NCBI GenBank assembly: GCA_963828415.1
Contig: CAWHEI010000001.1
Span: 186,001-250,000 of the forward strand
Length of the DNA: 64,000 nt
Direction: 5' to 3'
DNA from: Sva-07 sp963828415
GTDB taxonomy: Bacteria > Actinomycetota > Acidimicrobiia > Acidimicrobiales > Ilumatobacteraceae
Made by a program: the position numbers and the translations under genes. This document shows positions 1-7,924 of the stretch, in pieces. Under the pieces are notes generated by a model. It was not told the origin of the DNA. It saw only the letters and a list, made by a program, of their open reading frames with translations, and made no database searches. Position 1 is the stretch's first letter. The number at the start of each line of letters is the position of its first letter.

Positions 1-510
1 GCTCGACGACGACAGTGCGAGCAACAGCGGGTGATGTCGCATCAGCTCGCCGATGACTCGAATCGCTCGGCCACCGTCGGGCACGCCGACGTGAACGTGC
101 ATCCCGCAGATCAGCATCCGTCGCGCCGGCCATTGCAGGGCCTCGACGAGGTCGAGATAGCGCTGCTGCGGGCTGACGAGTTGCTCTCGGGCGAGGCCGA
201 ACGGATGCGTCCCGGCGCTGATGAGCGTGAGGCCTCGCCGTGCCGCCGCGATGCGAAGCTCGGCGAGCGTTGCGCGCAGATCGTCGCCCGCCTGAGTCGG
301 GTTGTCGCACACGCCGGTGATGATCTCGACGGTGCTCTGGAACAACTCGTGTTTCGCCTTGGGATGCTCGCCGCCCGCATGGCCGGTGCCCATCTCGGCG
401 AGGATCTCGTTGGAGGCCGAGGCGAGTTCGCCGGTGACGGCGTCGACGAGATGGAGTTCCATCTCGACGCCGATCGTCGTTCGGGCGTTCGGCGTGAAGT
501 CGATCGTCAC
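1..510 (-). CDS. Glutamate-cysteine ligase-like carboxylate-amine ligase (GCS2/YbdK family), partial
   Basis: Reading leftward from a GTG at 510, the frame stays open to the window edge (170 codons), so the C-terminal part is missing. The N-terminus reads VTIDFTPNARTTIGVEMELH; the GVEMELHLVD block (residues 14-23) and a CGMHVHVGVPDGG block near residue 140 are characteristic of the GCS2 family of ATP-dependent glutamate-cysteine/carboxylate-amine ligases. The family joins an amino acid to a carboxylate, classically gamma-glutamylcysteine formation in the cytosol, but substrates of YbdK-type members vary. It begins 12 nt after the stop of the peroxidase gene at 523-996 and is probably cotranscribed with it, which suggests thiol metabolism. 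The family call is firm; the exact substrate is not. Confidence 0.85.
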   Translation of the reverse strand, partial: MTIDFTPNARTTIGVEMELHLVDAVTGELASASNEILAEMGTGHAGGEHPKAKHELFQSTVEIITGVCDNPTQAGDDLRATLAELRIAAARRGLTLISAGTHPFGLAREQLVSPQQRYLDLVEALQWPARRMLICGMHVHVGVPDGGRAIRVIGELMRHHPLLLALSSSS

Positions 511-522
511 GCCGGCACCTGG

Positions 523-996
523 TCACCGGTACGTCTGGATGACCTCGGCGACCTGCTCGGGCGTCGTGATCGGCGAGAACCGCTCGACCACGTTGCCGCT
601 CGCGTCGACGAGGAACTTCTCGAAGTTCCAAGTGATCTCGGCGCTGTCGCCGTCGCCGGGCTGTTCACTCTTGAGCCACTTGTACAGCGGGGCGGCGCCG
701 TCGCCGTTGACCTCGAGCTTGCTGAACATCGGGAACGTGACGTCGTACTTGGATGTCGCGAACTCGAGGATCTCCGCATCGGAGCCGGGTTCCTGGGCAC
801 CGAACTGGTTGCACGGGAAGCCGAGCACCGTGACGTCGTCGTTGTCTTCATGAAGCGCACGCAGACCTGCGTACTGTGGCGTGAGGCCTCAAGCGCTGGC
901 GACGTTGACGATCAGACAGATCTGGCCCTCGAACTGATCGAACGACACCTGGTCGCCGGTGATCGAGGTCATCTCGAACTCGTGGAAAGTTGACAC
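523..996 (-). CDS. Selenocysteine-containing glutathione peroxidase (in-frame UGA read as Sec36)
   Basis: From a GTG at 994-996 the frame reads VSTFHEFEMTSITGDQ... to LIVNVASA, meets TGA at 889-891, and continues in the same frame with GLTPQYAGLRALHEDNDDV, GFPCNQFGAQEPG and ITWNFEKF to a TGA at 523-525 (157 residues counting the UGA). In glutathione peroxidases the motif is NVAS-x-C/U-GLTPQY, so the UGA falls exactly at the catalytic Cys/Sec position. The remaining tetrad residues Gln64, Trp123 and Asn124 are intact. A SECIS-type hairpin follows the UGA. The enzyme reduces peroxides with a thiol donor. It lies 10 nt after the MFS-CNB gene and 12 nt before the GCS2 ligase. An ordinary gene caller would split it at 889 or start it at 828. 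A nonsense mutation is the alternative, but position and hairpin argue against it. Confidence 0.88.
857..874 (-). promoter_or_regulatory. Bacterial SECIS element inside the peroxidase gene
   Basis: On the minus strand, 14 nt after the UGA (889-891), the mRNA can form a 7-bp stem GUACGCA/UGCGUGC closing a GGUC tetraloop. The core GCAGGUCUGC is the same as the apical stem-loop I recall for the Escherichia coli fdhF SECIS, and the loop lies about 22 nt after the UGA, as SelB recognition in bacteria requires. It overlaps coding sequence (around residues 42-47), as expected for bacterial SECIS elements. Function is inferred from sequence and spacing only. Confidence 0.8.
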
Positions 997-1006
997 CTGC
1001 GTGACT

Positions 1007-2638
1007 CTAGTCGACCGGGTCGAGCGGGTGCCCGAAGCCACCGGCCACCTCGAGCGCGAGACTTCGGCTCGTCGTGGTGCGACCGATCGCACCGAGAAAG
1101 TCGTCACGCTCGATCACCAGCACGCAACTCGGCTCGGTGGTCGTCACCGTGGCGGTGCGCACGCACGAGTGCAGCAGTGCGATCTCGCCGAACGAGCCCG
1201 GCGCGCGGACGGTGTCGATGATCTCGTGATTCACGGTGATCTCGACGGCACCCGAGACGAGGACGAAGAACTCTGCTCCGTCGTCGCCCTCACGGATCAA
1301 CTCGGACCCGGTCCCGACCGAACGCACGTCGAGACGTTCGGCGAGTTCCTCGAGCGTCGGGAGCGGCAGGAGATCGAGGAACTCCACCGTGCGCAGCGAC
1401 GCCAAGGTGACAGCGTCGACTGTCACAGATTGTGTTGCAACTCGTCGCAGGCCCAGTGAGCCGACCACCAGCACGATCGCCGAGGCGACGCCGATCCACA
1501 TCGTCAGACTGGACAGGTCGTGGCGAGTCACCAGGACGCCCGCGAGCGCTGCACCCGCTGCCATCGCCAGGAAGAACCACGAGCGCAGGATCCCGAAGAC
1601 GCGGCTCGTCATCGATTCAGCGCTGGCGCGCTGGAGCAGCGTGTGGCCGCTGATCTCGACGAGCGCGTTGCCGGCCCCCAGGGCAGCGACGAGCGCGAGG
1701 GCTGCGACGAGGTGACCCACCTGGCCCAGTGCGATGAGCGGCAGAGACAGCAGGAGCACACCACTCGCCGTCAGTGCGAACAGGTTCCACGCCGAACGCC
1801 GACGCAGGAGGGCAGTTGCGATGAGGCCACCGGCAGCGAAGCCTGCCGAGAGCATCGCTGCGGCGCTGCCACCGCGGCCCAGTTCGTCGAATGCGACGGC
1901 GACGAAGACGACATCGAACGACCCGATCAGCAGTCCGGTCGCTGCGATGAAGCCGATCACACGTCGTGGGCCCGGGGTGGTCGCCGCATAGGCGATGCCG
2001 TCGACGGAGGACCTCAGGACGGTGCGCAGTCCCATCACCGACGGGGTGCGATCGTCGGCGGGAAGGCGCAGCGCGATCCCTGCTGCAGTCAGGCCGCACA
2101 TCACGGCCAGAACCGAGAATGCCCACGATGGCCCGGCGACGACCAGTACCGCCGAGGTGAACAGTGGCCCGAACAGACTCCCTGCGGCGCGAACGAACGA
2201 TTGGGCGACGTTCCAGTGCATCAGCTGCAACGGCGTCCTCGCATGGCGCACCAGCAGGCTCGCGACCGTTGCAGGCGTCGCCTCCAAGGCAATGGTGTAG
2301 ATCCCAGCGAGCGAGAAGATGACCCAGAGATCGGCCTCCGCAGCCAGCGACGCTGCGACGCCGGCCGCCGACAACGCGAGGACGCTGAAGCCGACGGTCA
2401 ACACGAGGTGGCGCGGGAAGCGGTCACCGGCGGCCGCAACCACCGGCGCAAGCAACGCGGTCGGGACGAGCTGCACGACCACGGCGAGGCCGGTTGCTCC
2501 CGGTCCGCCGCGATCGAACGCGACGACCAGGATCGTGATCCATGCGGTCACCTCAGCGACGGAGAACACGAAACCCACCGTCAGCAGAGAACGCACAACA
2601 GGTGGCGCTGCCGGGATGGGCTCACTCGATGTGGTCAT
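1007..2638 (-). CDS. MFS-type transporter fused to a C-terminal cyclic-nucleotide-binding domain
   Basis: The 543-residue product starts at an ATG (MTTSSEPIPAAPPVVRSLLT). Residues about 15-410 contain some 10-12 hydrophobic helices arranged as in major facilitator exporters. After the last helix, residues about 418-530 form a Crp/cNMP-binding fold with the phosphate-binding cassette GSFGEIALLHSCVRTATV, which keeps the Glu and Arg that contact cyclic nucleotide in the family. The cargo cannot be read from sequence. The fusion suggests transport gated or modulated by a cyclic nucleotide in the cytoplasm. The gene is followed after 10 nt by the selenoprotein peroxidase on the same strand. The frame stays open far upstream, but the upstream extension has no protein-like features and lies opposite the next gene. 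Confidence 0.85.
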   Translation of the reverse strand: MTTSSEPIPAAPPVVRSLLTVGFVFSVAEVTAWITILVVAFDRGGPGATGLAVVVQLVPTALLAPVVAAAGDRFPRHLVLTVGFSVLALSAAGVAASLAAEADLWVIFSLAGIYTIALEATPATVASLLVRHARTPLQLMHWNVAQSFVRAAGSLFGPLFTSAVLVVAGPSWAFSVLAVMCGLTAAGIALRLPADDRTPSVMGLRTVLRSSVDGIAYAATTPGPRRVIGFIAATGLLIGSFDVVFVAVAFDELGRGGSAAAMLSAGFAAGGLIATALLRRRSAWNLFALTASGVLLLSLPLIALGQVGHLVAALALVAALGAGNALVEISGHTLLQRASAESMTSRVFGILRSWFFLAMAAGAALAGVLVTRHDLSSLTMWIGVASAIVLVVGSLGLRRVATQSVTVDAVTLASLRTVEFLDLLPLPTLEELAERLDVRSVGTGSELIREGDDGAEFFVLVSGAVEITVNHEIIDTVRAPGSFGEIALLHSCVRTATVTTTEPSCVLVIERDDFLGAIGRTTTSRSLALEVAGGFGHPLDPVD

Positions 2639-2794
2639 GGGTCTGTGTGCCTGCGGAGGCTTCGCCGTGCGTCGGGATCGTAGACGTTCAGTGGGCCGAG
2701 CGAACCCGTCCGAGCGATCCGTCACACTGGTGTCGGGCGGCGGTCGATAACATCTGACCACCCATGTCCGCCGACCGAAAACGAAGTTGACGCC

Positions 2795-4159
2795 GTGCTG
2801 ACTGCTCTCGGGCTGTTCGGCGTCGTTGCGCTCATTGCGGCCAACGGGTACTTCGTTGCCGTCGAGTTCGCATTCGTCGCTGCTCGCCGTAGCCGGTTCC
2901 TGGAGCAGGCCGAGGAAGGCGACCGCCGTTCGAAACGGGCGATCGACGTCCACAAACGACTGAGCTTCATGCTCTCGGGTGCGCAGCTGGGGATCACCGT
3001 CACCACGCTGTTGGTCGGCTTCATCGCCGAACCGGCGATCGCTTCGGTGATCGAACCGGCGCTGATCGCCGTCGGTGTGCCCGAATCGGTGACGTTCGGG
3101 ATCTCGCTGACGCTGGCGCTGATCCTGGCGACGATGGCGCAGATGGTCTTCGGTGAACTCGCGCCGAAGAACCTGGCGATCGCGAAGCCGGAGCCCGTTG
3201 CCCGTTCGCTGGCGTCGTCGATGTGGCTGTTCATGCGTCTCGCCGGCCCCATCATCCGCCTGTTCGACGGCTCGGCGAACCGGCTGCTTCGCATGATCGG
3301 GGTCGAGCCGGTCGAGGAGTTGCGCGGCGCCGTCTCGACCGAGGAACTCGACCTGATCGTCGACTCGTCGGCCGAGAGCGGGCACCTCACCCAGAGCCAG
3401 GCGGCGCTGTTGGAGCGGGCGATCGACTTCGGCGAACTCGAAGCCTCCGATGCGATGGTCCCGTGGAATCGGGTGGTGACGATCGACGTCGACGCGACTG
3501 CGGCCGATCTGCGCGACCTGATGGCCTCGACGCATTCGCGATTTCCGGTGGTCGACGCCGACGGACAGGTCCAGGGCATCGTGCACGCGAAGGACCTTCT
3601 GGGCGTCGGTCGCTCCGACTATGAGACCACCGTCGTGTCCGAGCTGCTCCACGAGATCCTGGCCGTTCCGGAAGCGGCGGGACTGAACGTGGTGTTGGCC
3701 GAGCTGCGATCACGGGCAACCGAGATGGCGATCGTGATCGACGAGTACGGGGGACCCGCCGGCGTCGTGACCCTCGAGGACGTCGTCGAGGAACTCGTCG
3801 GCGACATCGAAGACGAGTACGACCCCAGCGCACCAGGCGACCACGTCGAATCCGAACCCGGAGTCTGGTCGGTTGCCGCGTCGTCACGACCCGACGAGAT
3901 CGAGCGCATCACCGGCTTCGATCTGCCCGATGGCGAGTACGACACGGTTGCGGGCCTCGTCCTCGATCGTCTCGAACGGATTCCCGAGGTCGGCGACTCG
4001 TTCACCGTCGACGGCATCCGTGTCGAAGTGCTCGCGGTCGACGGGTTCGCCATCGAGCGCATCGAACTGCGCGTCGATCCCGACTCGCTCGACGACAGCG
4101 ACGAGGATGATCGTTCGTCACGTGCGGACGACGTCGGTGAGCAACGAGGTGAGCGATGA
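2795..4159 (+). CDS. CNNM/CorC (hemolysin C) family transporter-like protein, first copy
   Basis: This 454-residue membrane protein begins at GTG 2795. It has the usual CNNM order: a transmembrane DUF21 domain (about residues 1-200) with the NGYFVAVEFAFVAARRSR block, two CBS domains (about 210-330, including SRFPVVDADGQVQGIVHAKDLL and EYGGPAGVVTLEDVVEELVGD), and a CorC_HlyC domain (about 345-430, DGEYDTVAGLVLDRL). The family is linked to Mg2+/Co2+ export and tolerance; the older hemolysin label is historical. The tail after residue 430 is acidic and polar. The next gene starts at 4156 in an ATGA overlap and encodes a paralogue, so the pair is probably translated together and may heteromerise. 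Confidence 0.88.
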   Translation: MLTALGLFGVVALIAANGYFVAVEFAFVAARRSRFLEQAEEGDRRSKRAIDVHKRLSFMLSGAQLGITVTTLLVGFIAEPAIASVIEPALIAVGVPESVTFGISLTLALILATMAQMVFGELAPKNLAIAKPEPVARSLASSMWLFMRLAGPIIRLFDGSANRLLRMIGVEPVEELRGAVSTEELDLIVDSSAESGHLTQSQAALLERAIDFGELEASDAMVPWNRVVTIDVDATAADLRDLMASTHSRFPVVDADGQVQGIVHAKDLLGVGRSDYETTVVSELLHEILAVPEAAGLNVVLAELRSRATEMAIVIDEYGGPAGVVTLEDVVEELVGDIEDEYDPSAPGDHVESEPGVWSVAASSRPDEIERITGFDLPDGEYDTVAGLVLDRLERIPEVGDSFTVDGIRVEVLAVDGFAIERIELRVDPDSLDDSDEDDRSSRADDVGEQRGER

Positions 4160-5514
4160 TCTTCGCCGCCACAGAAGGGATCCAGGTCAACTGGACGGGC
4201 ATCGCGGTCGCGTTCGTGTTGCTCGCGTTGAACGGGTTCTTCGTCGCTGCGGAATTCGCGTTGCTGGCATCTCGTCGATCGCGCATCGAGCAACTCGCAG
4301 CCGAAGGCGATCGGCGCGCACGGAGCGCGCTTGCCGGGCTTCGTGAGATCACCCTGATGCTCGCGGGCGCGCAGTTGGGCATCACGATGTGCTCGCTCGG
4401 GCTCGGTGCCGTCGCCGAGCCGGCCGTCGCCGGAATCATCGAGGGCATGCTCGGCGAGTGGTTCACGCTGTCCGACACGACGCGGCACATCATCGCGTTC
4501 TCGATCGGACTGTCGATCGTGGTGTTCCTGCACATGGTCGTCGCCGAGATGGCCCCGAAGTCGTGGGCGATCGCCCACCCCGAGAAGTCGGCGCTGCTGC
4601 TGGCGCGACCGTTCCGGGTCTTCGTCAGCGTGTTGCGGCCGCTGATCCGTTTCCTCAACGGCATGGCGAACATCACCGTGAAAGCCGTCGGGGTCGAACC
4701 GCAGGACGAGCGGGCGATGGCGCACTCACCGAGCGACCTGCTGCTGTTGATCGAGGAGTCGGCGGGCCACGGTGGTCTCGCCGCCGAGGAGCACGAGTTG
4801 CTCGCACGTTCGTTGGAGCTGTCCGGCTTGACCGCCGCCGACGCGATGACCGTGCGGAGAGACATCGTCGCCGTCGGTGCCGAGGTGACCGCCGATGTCG
4901 TCGCGGCCGAGGCGTATCGGACCGGCCGCACGCGCGTCGTCGTGCACGAGGGCGACCTCGACCATGTGCGCGGGTTCGTGCATGCCAAGGACGTCCTCCG
5001 CCTGGCGAACGGAACCTGGACGACGACCGCTGCGGGAACGATCAGCCGGCCGATCATGGTCACGCCTGAGCACCACGGCCTCGAGGATCTGCTCCTCGAG
5101 ATGAGGACGCGACGTCAGCACATCGCGCTCGTCGTCGACGAACACGGCATGGTGCTGGGGCTCGTCACGCTCGAAGACGTGATCGAGGAGTTGATCGGCG
5201 ACTTCGACGACGAGTCGGACCGTCGACTCGGCGACGCCCAGCCCTTGGCAGATGGCGGATGGAAGATCCCCGGCACGATGCGCGTCGACCTCTTCGAGGA
5301 GTGCACCGGCGTCGCCTTGCCCGACGGTGACTGGTACACGGTGGCGGGCTACGTGATCGATGTGCTCGACGAGATTCCCGCCGAGGGAGCGCTCGTGCAG
5401 ACCGACATCGGTGAGTTCGAAGTCGTCGAGATGGACGGCTATGCCATCGAGACACTGCACGTTCGCCTCGTCGGGGCGCGAGCCGCGGACGAACGCCTGG
5501 GGGCCACGGACTGA
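4156..5514 (+). CDS. CNNM/CorC family transporter-like protein, second copy
   Basis: The 452-residue product starts in an ATGA overlap with the preceding paralogue. The domain order is the same: DUF21 membrane domain with LNGFFVAAEFALLASRRSR near residues 22-45, tandem CBS domains (TRVVVHEGDLDHVRGFVHAK and DEHGMVLGLVTLEDVIEEL), and a CorC_HlyC domain with PDGDWYTVAGYVIDVLDEIP. A role in divalent-cation handling at the membrane is inferred from the family. Adjacent pairs of CNNM genes are common in actinobacteria. A small PH-domain membrane protein follows 3 nt downstream. Confidence 0.88.
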   Translation: MIFAATEGIQVNWTGIAVAFVLLALNGFFVAAEFALLASRRSRIEQLAAEGDRRARSALAGLREITLMLAGAQLGITMCSLGLGAVAEPAVAGIIEGMLGEWFTLSDTTRHIIAFSIGLSIVVFLHMVVAEMAPKSWAIAHPEKSALLLARPFRVFVSVLRPLIRFLNGMANITVKAVGVEPQDERAMAHSPSDLLLLIEESAGHGGLAAEEHELLARSLELSGLTAADAMTVRRDIVAVGAEVTADVVAAEAYRTGRTRVVVHEGDLDHVRGFVHAKDVLRLANGTWTTTAAGTISRPIMVTPEHHGLEDLLLEMRTRRQHIALVVDEHGMVLGLVTLEDVIEELIGDFDDESDRRLGDAQPLADGGWKIPGTMRVDLFEECTGVALPDGDWYTVAGYVIDVLDEIPAEGALVQTDIGEFEVVEMDGYAIETLHVRLVGARAADERLGATD

Positions 5515-5517
5515 CCC

Positions 5518-6135
5518 ATGGCGTACCCGAGCCGGCTGTTGAACGACAACGAAACCGTCAGCGTCGACCTGCACCCGCACTGGTGGTTTCTGGCCGGCCC
5601 GACGTTCGCCATCGTCGCGGCGATGACTGCCGGTGTGGTCACGCTGTTGGCAACCGAGGCCGATTCGACGGTGCGCACGGTGGCCGGCTGGGCGACGATG
5701 GTGGCCATCGCGGCGAGCTCCATGTGGCTCGTCAGTCGGTACGGCCGGTGGCTGACCACCCACTTCGTGATCACCAATCGGCGCGTGATCTTTCGCACGG
5801 GACTGCTGACCAAGCGCGGCATCGAGATCCCGATCGATCGGGTGAACACCGTGTACTTCAACCAGGGCATCTTCGAACGGATGGTCGGTGCGGGCGACCT
5901 CCTGATCGAGTCCGGCGGCGAGAGTGGCCAGCAGCGGTTCACCGACATCCGTCAACCCGATCGGGTGCAGCGGGTGCTGCATGCCGAGATGGAGGCCCGT
6001 GAGCTGCGAGGCCGCGGTGCCGACGGTGTGGTCGACATCGCCGACCAGCTCGAGAAACTCGAGTCGATGCTGATGCGCGGCACGCTCACCGCCGACGAGT
6101 TCGAGCGTCAGAAACGTCGGCTGCTCGGATCGTGA
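5518..6135 (+). CDS. Membrane protein with bacterial PH (bPH2/YdbS-like) domain and C-terminal SHOCT motif
   Basis: The 205-residue protein has two hydrophobic segments near residues 22-70 (WWFLAGPTFAIVAAMTAGVV and the following stretch). A YdbS-like PH domain follows (about 75-160, FVITNRRVIFRTGLLTKRGIE), and residues about 170-204 match a SHOCT helix-turn-helix (IADQLEKLESMLMRGTLTADEFERQKRRLL). Such proteins are membrane-anchored adaptors of unknown specific role; SHOCT segments are thought to mediate oligomerisation. It starts 3 nt after the second CNNM gene and 1 nt separates it from the next gene, so it belongs to the same transcript. No enzymatic function is apparent. Confidence 0.8.
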   Translation: MAYPSRLLNDNETVSVDLHPHWWFLAGPTFAIVAAMTAGVVTLLATEADSTVRTVAGWATMVAIAASSMWLVSRYGRWLTTHFVITNRRVIFRTGLLTKRGIEIPIDRVNTVYFNQGIFERMVGAGDLLIESGGESGQQRFTDIRQPDRVQRVLHAEMEARELRGRGADGVVDIADQLEKLESMLMRGTLTADEFERQKRRLLGS

Positions 6136-6136
6136 G

Positions 6137-6841
6137 ATGAGCCGGCGGATCGTGAGTCTCGTGCCGTCGAGCACCGAGACGCTGCTGGCGCTCGGGGTGG
6201 ACGTGGTTGCCTGCACCCGGTTCTGCGAACAGCCGGATCTTCGTCATGTCGGCGGAACGAAGAACCCGGACATCGACGCGATCGTCGCCTTGCGCCCGGA
6301 TCTCGTGGTCATGGACCGTGAGGAGAACCGCATCGAGGACCACGATGCGCTCGTCGCAGCGGGGCTGATGGTGTTCGTCAGCGACGTCCGTTCCGTCGAC
6401 GATGCCGTCACGCTCGTCGGTCGACTGACCGAGCTGACCCACGCGCCCGACGACGTGTACACGATGTGCCAGGCGCAACGCGCACGCCGACTGCAAGGGG
6501 CCGCGACGCGTCGGACGGCGTTCGTGCCGATCTGGCGCCGACCGTGGATGTCGATCGCCTCCGGCACCTACGGCGCATCGCTGCTCGACCTGCTCGGCAT
6601 CGACCTGGTGACTGCGGACGCCGCTGATCCGTACCCGACCGTCGAGTTGAGCGAGATCGCTGCGCTGTGTCCGGATCTGGTGCTCGTTCCGAGCGAGCCG
6701 TATGTATTCACCGACGACCACCTGACCGAACTCGCCGAGGTGATTCCGAAGGCTGCGATCGTCAGGGTCGACGGCCAGGATCTGTTCTGGTGGGGGGTGC
6801 GCACACCGCACGCCATCGAACGGTTGTCGGCTGTGCTGTGA
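6137..6841 (+). CDS. BtuF-like helical-backbone metal-receptor (cobalamin/iron-complex binding) protein
   Basis: The 234-residue product opens with RRIVSLVPSSTETLLALGVD, the hallmark of class III periplasmic binding proteins for cobalamin and siderophores, and contains the expected NPDIDAIVALRPDLVVMDREE block. No signal peptide or lipobox is visible and no permease or ATPase gene is adjacent. It may therefore be a cytoplasmic or non-transport member of the fold, of which actinobacteria have many. It directly follows the PH-SHOCT gene (1 nt gap). The ligand is unknown; cobalamin is the likeliest by family resemblance. Confidence 0.75.
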   Translation: MSRRIVSLVPSSTETLLALGVDVVACTRFCEQPDLRHVGGTKNPDIDAIVALRPDLVVMDREENRIEDHDALVAAGLMVFVSDVRSVDDAVTLVGRLTELTHAPDDVYTMCQAQRARRLQGAATRRTAFVPIWRRPWMSIASGTYGASLLDLLGIDLVTADAADPYPTVELSEIAALCPDLVLVPSEPYVFTDDHLTELAEVIPKAAIVRVDGQDLFWWGVRTPHAIERLSAVL

Positions 6842-6859
6842 GATCGGAGTGGCGCTCAG

Positions 6860-7861
6860 TCAGAGGAATCTGGCGCCGTCGCTTGCTTCGACGACCCACC
6901 CATCGGAGAGGGCGCCGGGCTCGCAGAGCGCCACGACGCAGCCACCGAATCCACCACCCGTCATCCGCGCACCGAACACGCCGGGTGAGTCGATGAGTTC
7001 CTCGACGGCTCGATCCATCGTCGGTGTCGACGTCTCGAAGTCGGACGCCAGGCTGCGGTGGCTCTCGATCATGAGGGAACCGGCGGTTCGATAGTCCGCA
7101 CCGGCGAGCGCGACTGCGAAGTCGACGACGCGCTGGTTCTCGGTGACGACGTGACGAGCTCGCCGACGCACGACATCATCGAGGTGGGCGGTGGCGATTG
7201 ATTCGATGGTGGCCGATCGCAGCGGGCCGAGCGCATTCTCGGCAGCCCGACACTCGGTCACCCGGTCCGCGTACGCCGAACCGACGAGCGTGCGGTGGGC
7301 GACGAACCGCACCACGATGTCGAGGTCGTCGGGCACGGCGACGTGGGTCACCTCCAGCGTGTGGCAGTCGATCATCGTTGCGTGGCCCCGTCGGGCGGCG
7401 GCGATGCAGAGCTGGTCCATGATCCCGGTTGGAACGCCGGTAGCGGCGTGCTCGGCGCGCTGGGCGGCGAGGGCGAGATCGTCGGGGGAGCCGTCGAATC
7501 CGAGCGCGAGTCCGACGGCGCACTCGAGCGCAGCGCTCGATGACAACCCGGCGCCAGCGGGGATCGTCGAGGTGATTTGTCCGGTGATCCCGGTGGTCGC
7601 GCCGAGCTCGTGGGCCATCGCCGCCACGTACGTCCCCCAGCGAGGCGTCACGGCTGCGGGATCGCCGTCGATCGGGAGGCTGATGAGAACCGGTTGGCCC
7701 TCGGCGTCGGAACGGAGCTCGATCGTCGAACCACCCCGCTCGAACTCGATCGTGGTGCCGCGATCGATCGCCATTGGAAACACGAGCCCGCCTGTGTAGT
7801 CGGTGTGGTCGCCGATCAGGTTCACCCGTCCCGGCGCGTGGACACGGTGTGTGGAGGTCAC
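6860..7861 (-). CDS. galK: Galactokinase
   Basis: The 333-residue GHMP-family kinase starts at GTG 7861 and opens with STHRVHAPGRVNLIGDHTDY. That is the galactokinase signature, with Asp18 where most members have Glu (GEHTDY). The ATP-binding loop IPAGAGLSSSAALECAVGLA and the C-terminal GARMTGGGFGGCVVAL motif are intact. It phosphorylates galactose at C1, the first Leloir step, in the cytosol. The length is slightly short for the family (about 350-390). The reading frame is open a long way upstream, but that extension is antisense to the hydrolase and CoA-transferase genes and is rejected. No other Leloir genes lie nearby. Confidence 0.9.
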   Translation of the reverse strand: MTSTHRVHAPGRVNLIGDHTDYTGGLVFPMAIDRGTTIEFERGGSTIELRSDAEGQPVLISLPIDGDPAAVTPRWGTYVAAMAHELGATTGITGQITSTIPAGAGLSSSAALECAVGLALGFDGSPDDLALAAQRAEHAATGVPTGIMDQLCIAAARRGHATMIDCHTLEVTHVAVPDDLDIVVRFVAHRTLVGSAYADRVTECRAAENALGPLRSATIESIATAHLDDVVRRRARHVVTENQRVVDFAVALAGADYRTAGSLMIESHRSLASDFETSTPTMDRAVEELIDSPGVFGARMTGGGFGGCVVALCEPGALSDGWVVEASDGARFL

Positions 7862-7924
7862 GGCGTCAACGTAGCGAGATGCTCCGTTTGCCGTTGCGTC
7901 GAATCGCTCTGCAACACTCGGTCG

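Noticed and set aside
889..891. Reading the UGA as a nonsense mutation that makes the peroxidase a pseudogene
   Set aside because: It sits at the exact Cys/Sec position, all other tetrad residues are intact and a SECIS-type hairpin follows; selenocysteine explains everything.
1007..3652. An 881-codon minus-strand open frame over the transporter and beyond
   Set aside because: Only the part from 2638 is protein-like; the extension is Arg/Asp/Gln-rich antisense of the CNNM gene.
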